Shown: in pieces, positions 1 through 8,921 of the stretch
How the letters are laid out: the number at the start of each line of letters is the position of its first letter
Position numbering within the stretch: position 1 is the stretch's first letter
Assembly: GCA_035555975.1 (NCBI GenBank)
Contig: DATMFV010000073.1
Coordinates: forward strand, 8,043-72,042
DNA length: 64,000 nt
Direction: 5' to 3'
Source of the DNA: DATMFV01 sp035555975
GTDB taxonomy: Bacteria > Verrucomicrobiota > Verrucomicrobiia > Chthoniobacterales > Chthoniobacteraceae
The notes under the pieces: model-generated
What the model was told of the DNA's origin: nothing
What the model saw: only the letters and a program-made list of their open reading frames with translations
The model's database searches: none
Made by a program: the position numbers and the translations under genes

Positions 1-1
1 G

Positions 2-211
2 GGGGATGGCAGCTATCTCTTCAACCAGTCCGACAATATCAGGCTCTCGCCCATCGCCTCGGAAAAGACGGGGGAGTGGATGCCGATCCGCGGCGTCGTC
101 GCCGTTCCGCCGGGGATGAATACGCTCTCGCTCCAGCTTACGTCCGTCGGGCAGAAGGAAAGCGGGGATGTCGTCTGGTTTGACGATATCGAAGTGGTTC
201 GCATTCGTTAG
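2..211 (+). CDS. C-terminal end of a secreted hydrolase-like protein (5' end outside window)
   Basis: Only the last 69 residues are present; the frame is open from the window edge to TAG at 209-211. The tail resembles the tail of the gene at 1018-2757: both carry a run like GEWMPIRG...VPPG, then a beta-strand pattern, then GQK(E/S)xxDV(V/I)WFDD(I/V)E just before the stop. That WFDD ending is typical of carbohydrate-binding-like beta-sandwich domains. The two genes are therefore probably paralogues, with a pseudopilin gene between them. The catalytic part cannot be seen. Confidence 0.7.
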   Translation, partial: GDGSYLFNQSDNIRLSPIASEKTGEWMPIRGVVAVPPGMNTLSLQLTSVGQKESGDVVWFDDIEVVRIR

Positions 212-223
212 TGATGGTCCAAG

Positions 224-994
224 ATGGAAACTCCCCCATTCCAGAAAGATCGCAACGCCTTTACGCTGACCGAGTCGTTGATCGTACTCGGGATCATCGC
301 GGTTCTCGCGGTTCTCTTTTTTCCTCTCTACCAACGGGCGCAACAAAACAGCAGGGAGATCCAATGCCTTGCCAACATCAAAAGCTATGGGACCGCTGTT
401 TTGGCATATGCCAGCGATCATAACGGGCTCCCGTGGTGGGATGGGAACGGTGAAGCCAGCCAAACGCAAGGCTCCACCTATCCCAACTATGAAGTCTGGG
501 TGCGCCCCTACCTGCATCAGGTCGCAGCGATGCGGCTCCGGTGCCCCCTCATCAGCGCGGCTCAAAAGGAGGATAACGCCTTCAGAAATACGTTCAATTA
601 TTCGGGAAATTCCGCCCTCAATATTTACTATCCCAGGTTCAACAGCCTTCCAGTGCCTTCACCCCGGGTGTTTCTGGTGGCGGAATCGTACGGCACGGCA
701 GGCTTTAACCACAGTGTTCACCTGAACATGACCATGTGGGGAATCTCGGAGACTGCGGCTTACGGCCCCAATGAAGGGTTGGCCGATGCGACCGGCATCC
801 GAAAAGCGCAATACCATGGCGGGGGCGCCCATCGCGGCCTCAATATCTTTTTTCTGGACGGTCATGCCGCCCTGATTCATCCCGCCAGAAACGATTGGCG
901 CGAAGAGCCGACCTATGGGACCTCTGCCAACGGCGGCTACTTCTTCGAAAGGAAGCAGTTCCAGCGCATGAAGGCCAACCCCTTGAAGTTTTAG
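224..994 (+). CDS. Pseudopilin, prepilin-type N-terminal cleavage/methylation domain
   Basis: 256 residues. A short basic leader is followed by AFTLTESLIVLGIIAVLAVL: a class III prepilin signal with Glu at mature position 5 and one hydrophobic helix. The usual Gly before the cleavage site is replaced by Ala. The C-terminal half has HRGLNIFFLDGHAALI, the H-X9-DG-like pattern of pseudopilins common in Verrucomicrobiota, Planctomycetes and Lentisphaerota. It starts 12 bp after the preceding stop and runs towards the hydrolase-like gene at 1018, suggesting one transcript. The partner secretion machinery is probably the GspE/GspF set at 22-27 kb, by inference. Confidence 0.85.
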   Translation: METPPFQKDRNAFTLTESLIVLGIIAVLAVLFFPLYQRAQQNSREIQCLANIKSYGTAVLAYASDHNGLPWWDGNGEASQTQGSTYPNYEVWVRPYLHQVAAMRLRCPLISAAQKEDNAFRNTFNYSGNSALNIYYPRFNSLPVPSPRVFLVAESYGTAGFNHSVHLNMTMWGISETAAYGPNEGLADATGIRKAQYHGGGAHRGLNIFFLDGHAALIHPARNDWREEPTYGTSANGGYFFERKQFQRMKANPLKF

Positions 995-1017
995 ATGCCT
1001 TTTTCAATTTTTCCCTA

Positions 1018-2757
1018 ATGAAACATCTGCCTATAGCTATTTTATCGATCGCAGGCTGGATCGCCTCCCCTGCCGCCTCTCCGGCTCAATCCCCCTCGGA
1101 CGACTTTGGGGGCGGGCCACTTCCCAAAAAGCTGATCGCTGCGGGGTGGGATTCACCAAGCCCGGCGCTCTTTGTAAAGAATCTCCGCGAGATGGAGAAG
1201 ACCCCTTTCTCGGGCGTCCGCATCCAGATCGATCCGAGGGAGGAGGAGGGAGTCAAGGCCAGTTTCCGGAATCTGTTCAACGCAGCCCCCTGGAAGAAGG
1301 AATGGTTTCAGAAGGAAGTGGACGATCTGAAGAAAGCCCGCTCGGAGAAGCTGACCGATAACTTTCTCTCCATCGGCGCGGGTCCGGCGCTCGACTGGTA
1401 TGACGATGCCGGTTGGAAACAGGTGCTGGAACATTTTCGCCTCGCAGCCTGGATTGCCCGGGAGGGAGGGCTCAAGGGGTTGATGTTTGACCCGGAGATC
1501 GGCGGCTCCCAGCCGGCCTTTTCCTACCTGAGGCAGGCGGGGAGGGAAAAGTATAGCTTTATCGAATATTCCGCCAAGGCGAGGGAAAGGGGGCGGCAGG
1601 TCATGGAAGTCCTGAAGCAGGAATATCCCGGGATGATCCTCTTTACCCTCTTCCTCAACAGCGGTACGGCCATGGGAGGGCTCGGCACAGACCCTAGAGA
1701 CGGCCTCGAAGGGATGCGAAATTACAGCCTTCTTCCGGCTTTTCTCAACGGCTGGCTCGACGCCATCCCGCCAACGATGACGATCGTCGACGGCGCGGAG
1801 TATGCCTACCCGCATAGCAGCGAACTGCAATACCTTAAACATGCCAACTCGATCCGCAACACGGCGCTCGCGCTCGTGGCTCCCGGGAACCGTGCGAAAT
1901 ACCGCGCCCAGGTGCAGGCGGGCCTTGCGATCTATATGGATGCCTTTATCCGGCAGCCGATCGACGATATTCATTCGGATGTTTTCAAGGACCCGCCGCT
2001 GGAGGGGCGGCTGGTCGACCGGTTTCAGGAAGCGCTCTTTTCGGCTCAGGAAATTTCCGACCAGTATGTCTGGGTTTGGGGCGAGCAGTATCGCTGGTGG
2101 CCGACGGAGGCGAAACGGGTCCGGCCGCAGACTTGGGACCACATCCTGCCGGGTGTTTCGCAGGCGCTGCGCAACGCGCTCGACCCGGAGAAGGCGGCCC
2201 TTTCACGTGCCGCGCGGGAGTTTGCGATTCAGGAGAGAAAGATGGCCCTGGGAGGACGCGCCTTGAAGAACCTGGTCCGAAACGGCGGCTTCGCGGTTCA
2301 GGAAAAAGGGGGGGAGGGGATTTCCGGCTGGAGGGCAGAGCCGCTCACGGGAACCGGTGCGCTCCTGGGTTGCGATCCGATGTTCGGCTATCGCAGCCGG
2401 GGTTGCGCCCGGTTGGAGGCCGCTTCCGAGGCGGTTCTCGCCCAGGAGGTCGAGGTGATCCCGTACCGTTTCTACAAGGCGCGGGCCAGAGTGCGGCAGA
2501 TGGGGGAAGGCCGCCCGGAGATGCGGCTCCACTGGATCGAAAACGATCCCAACGGCGGAGCCGGGAAGCGGGTTCCCGCCGGGAAGCTGATGCCGGAGCC
2601 GTCGCCCCGGGATGGTTGGCAGCCGGTCGAGACCATCGTCCGGGTGCCTGCGGGGTCGACCCGGCTCGTCGTGGAGCTGGCGGCGCTGGGGCAGAAGTCG
2701 CAGGACGACGTGATCTGGTTCGACGACGTTGAGCTGATCCCGATCTCGGTAAACTGA
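1018..2757 (+). CDS. Secreted TIM-barrel-like protein with C-terminal binding domain (putative glycoside hydrolase)
   Basis: 579 residues from ATG 1018. The open frame reaches back to 895, but that part overlaps the pseudopilin gene. The N-terminus is a clear signal peptide ending near ASPAASPAQ. Residues about 40-420 show alternating helices and strands with motifs such as GLKGLMFDPEIGG and YVWVWGEQYRWW, which fit a (beta/alpha)8 hydrolase-like fold. From about residue 450 a beta-rich domain ends in DVIWFDDVELI and resembles the truncated gene at 2-211. No GH family could be assigned. Periplasmic or surface carbohydrate binding or hydrolysis is inferred. It lies 12 bp upstream of the beta-helix gene, probably in the same operon. 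Confidence 0.7.
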   Translation: MKHLPIAILSIAGWIASPAASPAQSPSDDFGGGPLPKKLIAAGWDSPSPALFVKNLREMEKTPFSGVRIQIDPREEEGVKASFRNLFNAAPWKKEWFQKEVDDLKKARSEKLTDNFLSIGAGPALDWYDDAGWKQVLEHFRLAAWIAREGGLKGLMFDPEIGGSQPAFSYLRQAGREKYSFIEYSAKARERGRQVMEVLKQEYPGMILFTLFLNSGTAMGGLGTDPRDGLEGMRNYSLLPAFLNGWLDAIPPTMTIVDGAEYAYPHSSELQYLKHANSIRNTALALVAPGNRAKYRAQVQAGLAIYMDAFIRQPIDDIHSDVFKDPPLEGRLVDRFQEALFSAQEISDQYVWVWGEQYRWWPTEAKRVRPQTWDHILPGVSQALRNALDPEKAALSRAAREFAIQERKMALGGRALKNLVRNGGFAVQEKGGEGISGWRAEPLTGTGALLGCDPMFGYRSRGCARLEAASEAVLAQEVEVIPYRFYKARARVRQMGEGRPEMRLHWIENDPNGGAGKRVPAGKLMPEPSPRDGWQPVETIVRVPAGSTRLVVELAALGQKSQDDVIWFDDVELIPISVN

Positions 2758-2768
2758 CAACGACCGGT

Positions 2769-4151
2769 ATGCCATCAGCCCATCGTTCATCATTACGGCG
2801 GCCTCTCCTGCATCTCGGGCGACTTCTGGCGCTCTTTGCGGGACTGGCCGCGCTTTCTCTTTCAGCGCGGGAGTTGCATGTCCGTGGAGATTCGCCGCAG
2901 GGTCATGAAGACGGCAGCCCGGAGCATCCGTGGCGCTCCATTACCGGCGCTGTACGGGCAGCAGTTCCCGGCGATCTGGTGCTGGTTCATCCTGTCGAAG
3001 GAGGGTATCGGGAAACGGTGAATTTGTACGGCATCCAGGGAGGGACGCCGGGAAACCCGATCACGATCGACGGCCAGGGAAGTGAATTGATCGGCTCCGA
3101 CCCGGTCTCGCCGGAGGGGTGGATGTTGGATGAAAAGACCGGGGTTTATCAACGGAGCGACCTGCGGGTCATCCGGAGATTCTTTCTGGTCATGGACGGG
3201 GCGGCCATCTTTCCTTCAAAGGAAGCACCCGCGAACCTCCCGCCCGGCCAGTGGTGCGAAGCCGGGGGCGTGATTTATTTCAGGCCCCCGGCGGGAAAGA
3301 CCCCCGGCGACATGGCCATTGAGGCGACGGTCCGTATCAATGGGATTCAGATCGCGGGAGAGACGACGGAGATCGTGATCCGGAACTTTAATGCGCGGTA
3401 TTTTGCCAACGACGGCTATAACATCCATGGGAATGCCCGGGCGGTGGCGTTCCATCATTGCAACGCCCGCGACATGGGAGACGAGGGATTCAGCGCCCAC
3501 GGCACCACGGAGACTTTGCTGGATGGAGCCATCTACGAGAATTGCGACAACGGTGTCTTCAACGTCAACACAGGGGGGCGGACCATCACCCGCAACATCG
3601 TGGTGCGGGCGGCGCGCCGGATGGGGTTTGGCATCCATCCGCGCGATGGAGAAGCGGAGCATACCGTGGAAAATGCCATTTTGATTGATTGCCCCGTCGG
3701 GTTGGGCCTCGGGAAGAACACCGTCGTGACCAATGCCATCATTTTGTCCGACCTCCCGGCCGGGACCGCCATCGCCATGGATCATGGCGGCAGGCTGGAG
3801 CGGGTGGGGGTCAGCGGCAGGGCGATGGAACCGTTGCAGATCAAGGAAGCCGGTTTCTTTGATCTGTCGCGCGTCTGCTTCAATTCCGCCCGACCGATCC
3901 GGATCAAAACGGAAAAACCGCTGGCCGAGGTCATCCGGTTCGATGCCTGTTCGGCGGCTTCCGGCCTCGGCTTGAAGTCGGGAAGCAAGCCGGTCGGCCC
4001 GGCCTCCGAATGGATTTCACAGGAATTTCCGCTGGTTTCGACGGCGGAGTTCCTTGACGGGCTGCTGGCCGGAAAACCTCACGGTCCATCCCCTGAACTG
4101 GTAAGAAAAGCCATTCAGGAACTCCGGCGCGGCGAAAAAGGAGACCGCTGA
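2769..4151 (+). CDS. Right-handed parallel beta-helix repeat protein, secreted
   Basis: 460 residues. A basic N-terminus and hydrophobic stretch (HLGRLLALFAGLAALSLSA) form a signal peptide. Next comes a domain seen in pectate-lyase-like proteins (LHVRGDSPQGHEDGSPEHPW, then AVPGDLVLVHP and GTPGNPITIDGQG). Residues about 190-350 contain repeated short strands with Asn and Gly at turns (NFNARYFANDGYNIHG, YENCDNGVFNVNTGG) typical of a right-handed beta-helix. Such folds bind or cleave polysaccharides, but no catalytic residues could be assigned. It is the last gene of the run beginning upstream of 224; the next gene has its own promoter and operator. Confidence 0.75.
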   Translation: MPSAHRSSLRRPLLHLGRLLALFAGLAALSLSARELHVRGDSPQGHEDGSPEHPWRSITGAVRAAVPGDLVLVHPVEGGYRETVNLYGIQGGTPGNPITIDGQGSELIGSDPVSPEGWMLDEKTGVYQRSDLRVIRRFFLVMDGAAIFPSKEAPANLPPGQWCEAGGVIYFRPPAGKTPGDMAIEATVRINGIQIAGETTEIVIRNFNARYFANDGYNIHGNARAVAFHHCNARDMGDEGFSAHGTTETLLDGAIYENCDNGVFNVNTGGRTITRNIVVRAARRMGFGIHPRDGEAEHTVENAILIDCPVGLGLGKNTVVTNAIILSDLPAGTAIAMDHGGRLERVGVSGRAMEPLQIKEAGFFDLSRVCFNSARPIRIKTEKPLAEVIRFDACSAASGLGLKSGSKPVGPASEWISQEFPLVSTAEFLDGLLAGKPHGPSPELVRKAIQELRRGEKGDR

Positions 4152-4160
4152 CGCCCGTGC

Positions 4161-4198
4161 CTCCCGGTTGGCTTAAGGAACGATCGTACCTCCGGGAG
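4161..4198 (+). other. Hairpin between the beta-helix gene and the next unit
   Basis: CTCCCGG at 4161-4167 pairs with CCGGGAG at 4192-4198 across a 24-base loop, just after the stop at 4151. No T run follows, so this is at best a weak terminator or a processing site. Confidence 0.3.
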
Positions 4199-4242
4199 AG
4201 GGCGGGTGAAAATCAAAAAGAGAGGAAAGATGAAGTCCGGGG

Positions 4243-4271
4243 TTGACGGGAGAAAATAAGCTGATTATATG
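4243..4271 (+). promoter_or_regulatory. Candidate sigma-70 promoter of the 980-aa secreted protein gene
   Basis: TTGACG (4243-4248) is followed after 17 bp by TATATG (4266-4271). This is a fair match to -35 and -10 boxes, about 40 bp before ATG 4311. The -10 box lies inside the near-palindrome at 4262-4278, so a bound regulator would block RNA polymerase. Confidence 0.45.
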
Positions 4272-4278
4272 TATTATC
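4262..4278. promoter_or_regulatory. Operator copy 1, identical to the site before the LacI gene
   Basis: TGATTATATGTATTATC. The inner 16 bases match their own reverse complement at 12 of 16 positions (GATWATAYRTATWATC). The same 17 bases occur at 8903-8919, directly before the LacI-family start codon. An exact 17-bp repeat in two regulatory positions of otherwise GC-rich DNA strongly suggests a shared operator of that LacI protein. Confidence 0.7.
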
Positions 4279-4310
4279 AATTCAGCCCGCTTCCCTGCCT
4301 CTTTTTTTAA

Positions 4311-7253
4311 ATGCCTCCCCTTCTTCTGACGTTATTTCTGGCGATTTTCGCTTCTGTGGGACTCCACGCGGCTGCTGCCGATCCCGGCGACAGCGGACGC
4401 CCGTTCGTCTTTTCCCGCAAGCAGCACAAGTACAATCACTATACCAACTACACGGAGTTCTGGATTGATCGGCCGCTTTTTCTCGACCGTTCCGACCGTT
4501 ACCCGAAGGGGGAGTGGGCGCACTTCAACCAGGAGAGCGTGGCGCAGGAAGTCCGGGAGGTGCAGCAATATGAACTGGACGGGCTGGCGGCGTTTATCGT
4601 CGGCTCCGGCCGGGTGCATTACCAGCGGCTGGCCGGAATGCTCGAAAAGCTGGGGCCGACCGGTTTTCTGATGTTGCCCGAGATCACGGGCAGTGCGGCT
4701 CCTTCGCGCGGGAGCAGGGAAGATCGCATCGAAGGCGAAGTGGCGGCGATCGACGAAGCGCTGCAAAAGGCGTTTGCCTTGCCGTTGACGTGGCGGCTGG
4801 CCGGGCGGGTGGTCGTCTCCTCGTACGTCATGGACCGGCGACCTCCTTCCGATTGGGCGCCGGTGCTGGAACGCCTGCGGGCGCGGCACGACGGGAAGCT
4901 CCTTTTTGTGGCCGATCTCGCGGTTTCAACCGCTCATTTTCACCGCGCCTCCCTGCTTGGCAAAGACCTGGAGGAGCCGCGCGAGACCTTCAAGCGTGCC
5001 GTCCGTTCCTACCTCGACGTGGCCGACGGGGTGATGGTGGCCTCGGCCAATCATCTCGACCGTTCCATCCCCTTTCGGTATGCCGAAAGCTTTGACGCCG
5101 ACTTTTACGGCGGGGAACTGATCCCGGCGCTCCGGGCGGTGCTATCGGAGCCTCCCTACCAGCGGAAACTGCTCGGCTTGAGCGCCACCAAGGCGTATGT
5201 CAACCACGACAGCGGGGTGATCCATGCCGAGGAGGGGACCCGGCGGCTGCGGACTTCCCTGGAGATCGCTTTGAAGGCGCGGCCCGATTTCGTGATGCTT
5301 CCGGAATGGAACGAGGTCAATGAGAATACCTGTTTCGCGCCGACGGTGGCGACCTCCTTTTCAACGCAGCGGATCATCCGCTACTTCATGCGCCGGCTCA
5401 AGGGAGAGGCCCCGGTTCCCAACGAAGGCGACTCGCTTTCGACGCCGAACCTGGTGTTAAGCTACCGTCGCGTCCTCAAACCCGGCGATACCCTTTCGCT
5501 CGAAGTGCTCAACATTCCCGACGGCCAGCCGCGGCAGACCTACCGTGTGGCGCTGGCGCTCAGGAACCTTTCGGGAAAGGTCATCAAACGGTTTGAGAAA
5601 CGCGAGATCGCCAGCGACCGGTTGGGAGACCTCGTGTTTGTGCTGCCGACCGGGGAGGCGGGGGACGAACGGGTGTTGCTCCCGTCGCTGGAGGTGACCG
5701 ACGGAAACGGGACGACGACGGTTTTCGAGGAGGGGCTGCTTTATGTCGAGGTACGGCCGACCTGGAACACCGATTACCTGGAGGTCCACCAGCCGCTACG
5801 CGATCTCCTCAAACCCGACGCCGTGGAGTTCAGGCAGGTCGCCCGTCCCGACGGCAAGGGGTTGGCGTTCCAGGCGGGCATCGAAGCCGGGGAGGAGCTG
5901 GCGCAGGTGGAACTCCTCGAAAACCGGACGGAGGTCTTTGCCGTCGACCGGCTCAAGGAATTTGACCGCGATCGCTACCTCGTCCTCCGCGGCCAGCTCA
6001 TCGGCAAGGAGAGCGTGCAACTCAAAGGGCGGCTGACAGTCCGCAACGCCTCTTCCTTTGTGTTTCGATCCAATGACTACCCGAGCACCGGGTTCACCGG
6101 GTATGAGATCGACCGGGAAGGGGTCGCCATTGATCAGCGGATCAACCAGGTGCCGCGCGGTTTTTTCCTTTTGATCCCCAAAGAGGAGATCGGCGCGGTC
6201 GAGATCGGCTTTCAATCCAACATCGGCGATTTTTCCATTCCCGTAGCGCAACTGGCGCGCGATGGCGTTTTCGGGAAGACTTTTCCCAGGCGGTTTACGG
6301 CCACCTTGTGGCGCTATGACAAACTGCCCGACATCGCCGTTCCGCTGAACAGGAAAAGCGCGGCCTTTGAGACGGAAGTGCTCCACCCCGAGACGCCGTT
6401 CCCGATCTATCACCTGCGGGCGATCACCAAAAGCGGGAGAATCTACCGCAGTCGCCCGATCCGCCCATGGCAGCCGAAGGGGGAGATGCTGGAACTCCCG
6501 GTTTTTTCCGAGAGCGAAAAAAAGGTGGTGAGCGTGCCGGTCCGGCGCGATGAAGTGGCTGATCTCGACTACCGCTTCGACCCGCGGCTCGGCGACCTGA
6601 TCGGGACCCCTGCGGGCCTGTCATGGATTGCGGAACTCGGCGGCGGCCTGATCTACGGCGGGCCCGCAAACCGCGACCGCTCCTACCCGCGGGAGGCGGT
6701 CGACTCCAACCCGCAATGGGTGACCGAAGAGGGCCGCACCGCCCTGAAGTTTGACGGGGTGGGGCAGTATGTCGCCTTCCCCAAGGAAGTGCTGCCGCAC
6801 GGTAGTTTCACCCTCCGTTTCGAGATCAAGCCATCGGAGGGAGATGCGCGCAATGAAGTGCTCTTCCGCCATTTCGGGATGCGCGCCGGTTCGCTGACGT
6901 TGCGCCGCAGCCAGGGGCGGCTGGTCGGCGCGTTCACCGACCCGCGGCAGAGCGAACTCCACGACAACACGACCACGCATTTCGACACCGGGCTGGCCCT
7001 CCCGGCGGGGGAGTGGTCGGCGGTGGAAGTCAGCTACAATCTTGGCGAGATCGTCTTCCGCGTGGCGGGGCAGGGGGAAAAACGCTATCCCTTTTCGCAG
7101 CCCGGCGCGGCTTTTCAAACGGCCATTTTCGGCGGAAACCGGTGGGCTCCCTTTGGGGTGGAGTCGGGCGATCTCTTTTTCAAGGGATGGCTGCGTTCGT
7201 TCCGGGTGCTTCATCATGCCCCGCCTTCCGCCGCCGTGAAAGACGCTTTCTGA
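4311..7253 (+). CDS. Large secreted protein, TIM-barrel-like with C-terminal LamG-like domain (putative GH71/GH99-like)
   Basis: 980 residues. The N-terminus is a signal peptide (LLLTLFLAIFASVGLHAAAA). Residues about 40-370 look like a (beta/alpha)8 barrel of the GH71/GH99 type: it begins with a YxxHYTNYTEFW-like strand and later has ARPDFVMLPEWNEVNENT, whose Glu residues could be catalytic. Beta-sandwich regions follow at about 390-750. Residues about 800-970 form a concanavalin/LamG-like domain (ALKFDGVGQYVAFP, SFTLRFEIKP, WSAVEVSYNLGEIVFRVAG). It is followed 19 bp later by the GH20-like gene, so the pair is probably co-transcribed under the operator at 4262. The family assignment is tentative. 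Confidence 0.65.
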   Translation: MPPLLLTLFLAIFASVGLHAAAADPGDSGRPFVFSRKQHKYNHYTNYTEFWIDRPLFLDRSDRYPKGEWAHFNQESVAQEVREVQQYELDGLAAFIVGSGRVHYQRLAGMLEKLGPTGFLMLPEITGSAAPSRGSREDRIEGEVAAIDEALQKAFALPLTWRLAGRVVVSSYVMDRRPPSDWAPVLERLRARHDGKLLFVADLAVSTAHFHRASLLGKDLEEPRETFKRAVRSYLDVADGVMVASANHLDRSIPFRYAESFDADFYGGELIPALRAVLSEPPYQRKLLGLSATKAYVNHDSGVIHAEEGTRRLRTSLEIALKARPDFVMLPEWNEVNENTCFAPTVATSFSTQRIIRYFMRRLKGEAPVPNEGDSLSTPNLVLSYRRVLKPGDTLSLEVLNIPDGQPRQTYRVALALRNLSGKVIKRFEKREIASDRLGDLVFVLPTGEAGDERVLLPSLEVTDGNGTTTVFEEGLLYVEVRPTWNTDYLEVHQPLRDLLKPDAVEFRQVARPDGKGLAFQAGIEAGEELAQVELLENRTEVFAVDRLKEFDRDRYLVLRGQLIGKESVQLKGRLTVRNASSFVFRSNDYPSTGFTGYEIDREGVAIDQRINQVPRGFFLLIPKEEIGAVEIGFQSNIGDFSIPVAQLARDGVFGKTFPRRFTATLWRYDKLPDIAVPLNRKSAAFETEVLHPETPFPIYHLRAITKSGRIYRSRPIRPWQPKGEMLELPVFSESEKKVVSVPVRRDEVADLDYRFDPRLGDLIGTPAGLSWIAELGGGLIYGGPANRDRSYPREAVDSNPQWVTEEGRTALKFDGVGQYVAFPKEVLPHGSFTLRFEIKPSEGDARNEVLFRHFGMRAGSLTLRRSQGRLVGAFTDPRQSELHDNTTTHFDTGLALPAGEWSAVEVSYNLGEIVFRVAGQGEKRYPFSQPGAAFQTAIFGGNRWAPFGVESGDLFFKGWLRSFRVLHHAPPSAAVKDAF

Positions 7254-7272
7254 TTTCGTTACCCATTTTGTC

Positions 7273-8859
7273 ATGTCGCCATCGCTATCCTTTCCATCCC
7301 TGATCGCCCATCTCGATCTCAAAGGGGTCCGCTTTCAGCCGGGTTATGCCCTTGAGTATCTGGAGAATCTCAAAGCGCTCGGTTACGACGCCGTGCTGGT
7401 GGAGTACGAGGATCTGTTCCCGTTTCGCACGGCTTGCTTTTCAGAGCACCCGGGCGAGGTGTGGAGCCGGGAATTTCTCAGGACCTTTCTGGAAAAGGCG
7501 AAATCGCTAGGGATCGGGATCATCCCCCTTCAGCAATGCCTGAGCCACCTGGAGTATATCTTCCGGTGGAACGAATATCGCCGTTATTGCCTCCCCTACG
7601 GAACGCCGCGCGATCTCCATATTGGCCGTCCCGAGGCGCGGCAGTGGTTGAAGGGATTGCTGGAGGAAGTTCTCGAAGTGCACCCCGACTCGCGCTGGAT
7701 ACACATCGGCATGGACGAGGCCCGCCCGCTCCTGCTCCACGCGCAGGCCGAGGGGCGGGAGGTGCTCGACCTTTTTTTGGAGTACCTCGACGAACTCTGC
7801 ACCCTCTGCCATCGCCACGGGAAAGTGCCGTTGATCTGGAGCGACATGCTGGAGGACCACATCGCGCCGGAATATTTCGAGCGGCTCCTTGCCTTCAGGG
7901 ACCGGCTGGTCCTGGTCCCGTGGGAGTACAGCGCGGCGGGCGGGCCGCAGCCGGTCGTCCGCTTTTCCGGGATGCGTTGCAGCCGCCGCTGGCTGGAGGA
8001 ACCGTCGAAGGCTCCCCTGGAAGCGCGCAACCTCCGGGAGGGGCTGCTCTGGTTTGAAGATTGGCCGCCGGAGATCAAGGCGCTGGTCGGCAAATACCAG
8101 ATCTCGCCCTGGGCGATGGAGCCGTTTTTTCAGGCGGCCGTCTGGCGGGATCTCGGCTTCACCGTCTGGGGAGCCGCCGCCGCCGCGTTTACCTTTGATC
8201 GCAGCCTGCTTCCGCATTACCACCGGCGGCACGAAAACATCTCCGCATGGCGCGCATTGATCGCAAAAGAACAGCTCGGCGGCCTGCTGGCGACGCAATG
8301 GGCGCGCTCGAACAGTTGCAGCGTCCCCAATCTGTTGCCCGATGTGGTCTGGCCGGTTCTGGCGCGGGCGGGAGCCGGTCTGGCGGTCTTTTTCGAAGGC
8401 ATCGCCGAAGAGGAACTGGAACGCCTTTTTCACCTGATCGGCCGCTGCCGCGAAGGGTGGAACCTTGAAGCGCGGGTGCTCGAAGAGATGGACCGGCTTT
8501 CGCCCCGGCTCGGGAGCCATCATTTTGAATGGGCGACGATCCGGCTGATGCTCGAAATTCAACGGACCACCCGAAGCCTTGAAGAGCTGGAGGAACTCGG
8601 GCGTTGCTACGGCGGCATCGGCCGCCTGCCGGGCGTCGCCTGGGAAGGCCGCAAGAGCGAACTGGACGCCATCGGGGAAGCCTTGCGTCCTTTGGAAGCG
8701 CAGGCGCGGACCCACCTCGGCCAACGCTACCACGGAGCCGCGCTCGAAGAGTGGTTTTACCGGGTTTTCACGACGCTTTGCGAACGCATCGCACGGCTCG
8801 ACGAAGTGATCTGCAACGGGATCGCCGCCAGAGAGACAAAACAACCGCTGCAAAGCTGA
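7273..8859 (+). CDS. GH20-like (beta-N-acetylhexosaminidase family) protein, cytoplasmic
   Basis: 528 residues without a signal peptide. Residues about 10-330 form a TIM barrel. RWIHIGMDEA at 141-150 matches the GH20 HxGxDE signature, with the Asp148-Glu149 catalytic pair of substrate-assisted hydrolysis. GKVPLIWSDM and LVLVPWEYS fit later strands of the same fold. The GH20 N-terminal beta domain is missing, as in many short relatives. The C-terminal 180 residues are helical and unrecognised. The gene follows the secreted 980-aa protein by 19 bp and precedes the LacI regulator, which suggests intracellular cleavage of a product released outside. The substrate is unknown. Confidence 0.7.
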   Translation: MSPSLSFPSLIAHLDLKGVRFQPGYALEYLENLKALGYDAVLVEYEDLFPFRTACFSEHPGEVWSREFLRTFLEKAKSLGIGIIPLQQCLSHLEYIFRWNEYRRYCLPYGTPRDLHIGRPEARQWLKGLLEEVLEVHPDSRWIHIGMDEARPLLLHAQAEGREVLDLFLEYLDELCTLCHRHGKVPLIWSDMLEDHIAPEYFERLLAFRDRLVLVPWEYSAAGGPQPVVRFSGMRCSRRWLEEPSKAPLEARNLREGLLWFEDWPPEIKALVGKYQISPWAMEPFFQAAVWRDLGFTVWGAAAAAFTFDRSLLPHYHRRHENISAWRALIAKEQLGGLLATQWARSNSCSVPNLLPDVVWPVLARAGAGLAVFFEGIAEEELERLFHLIGRCREGWNLEARVLEEMDRLSPRLGSHHFEWATIRLMLEIQRTTRSLEELEELGRCYGGIGRLPGVAWEGRKSELDAIGEALRPLEAQARTHLGQRYHGAALEEWFYRVFTTLCERIARLDEVICNGIAARETKQPLQS

Positions 8860-8902
8860 ATGCCGCGATTTTATTCAAATAAGGGTTGAATCTGAATCCA
8901 TA

Positions 8903-8919
8903 TGATTATATGTATTATC
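8903..8919. promoter_or_regulatory. Operator copy 2, two bases before the LacI start codon
   Basis: TGATTATATGTATTATC, identical over 17 bases to 4262-4278. It ends 2 bp before ATG 8922. Binding here would allow the LacI-family protein to repress its own gene. The open frame continues upstream through the site, but this is not expected to be coding. Confidence 0.7.
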
Positions 8920-8921
8920 TC

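Noticed and set aside
8886..8921. An N-terminal extension of the LacI protein starting from TTG
   Set aside because: The added residues are encoded by the operator repeat itself and precede the normal LacI start.
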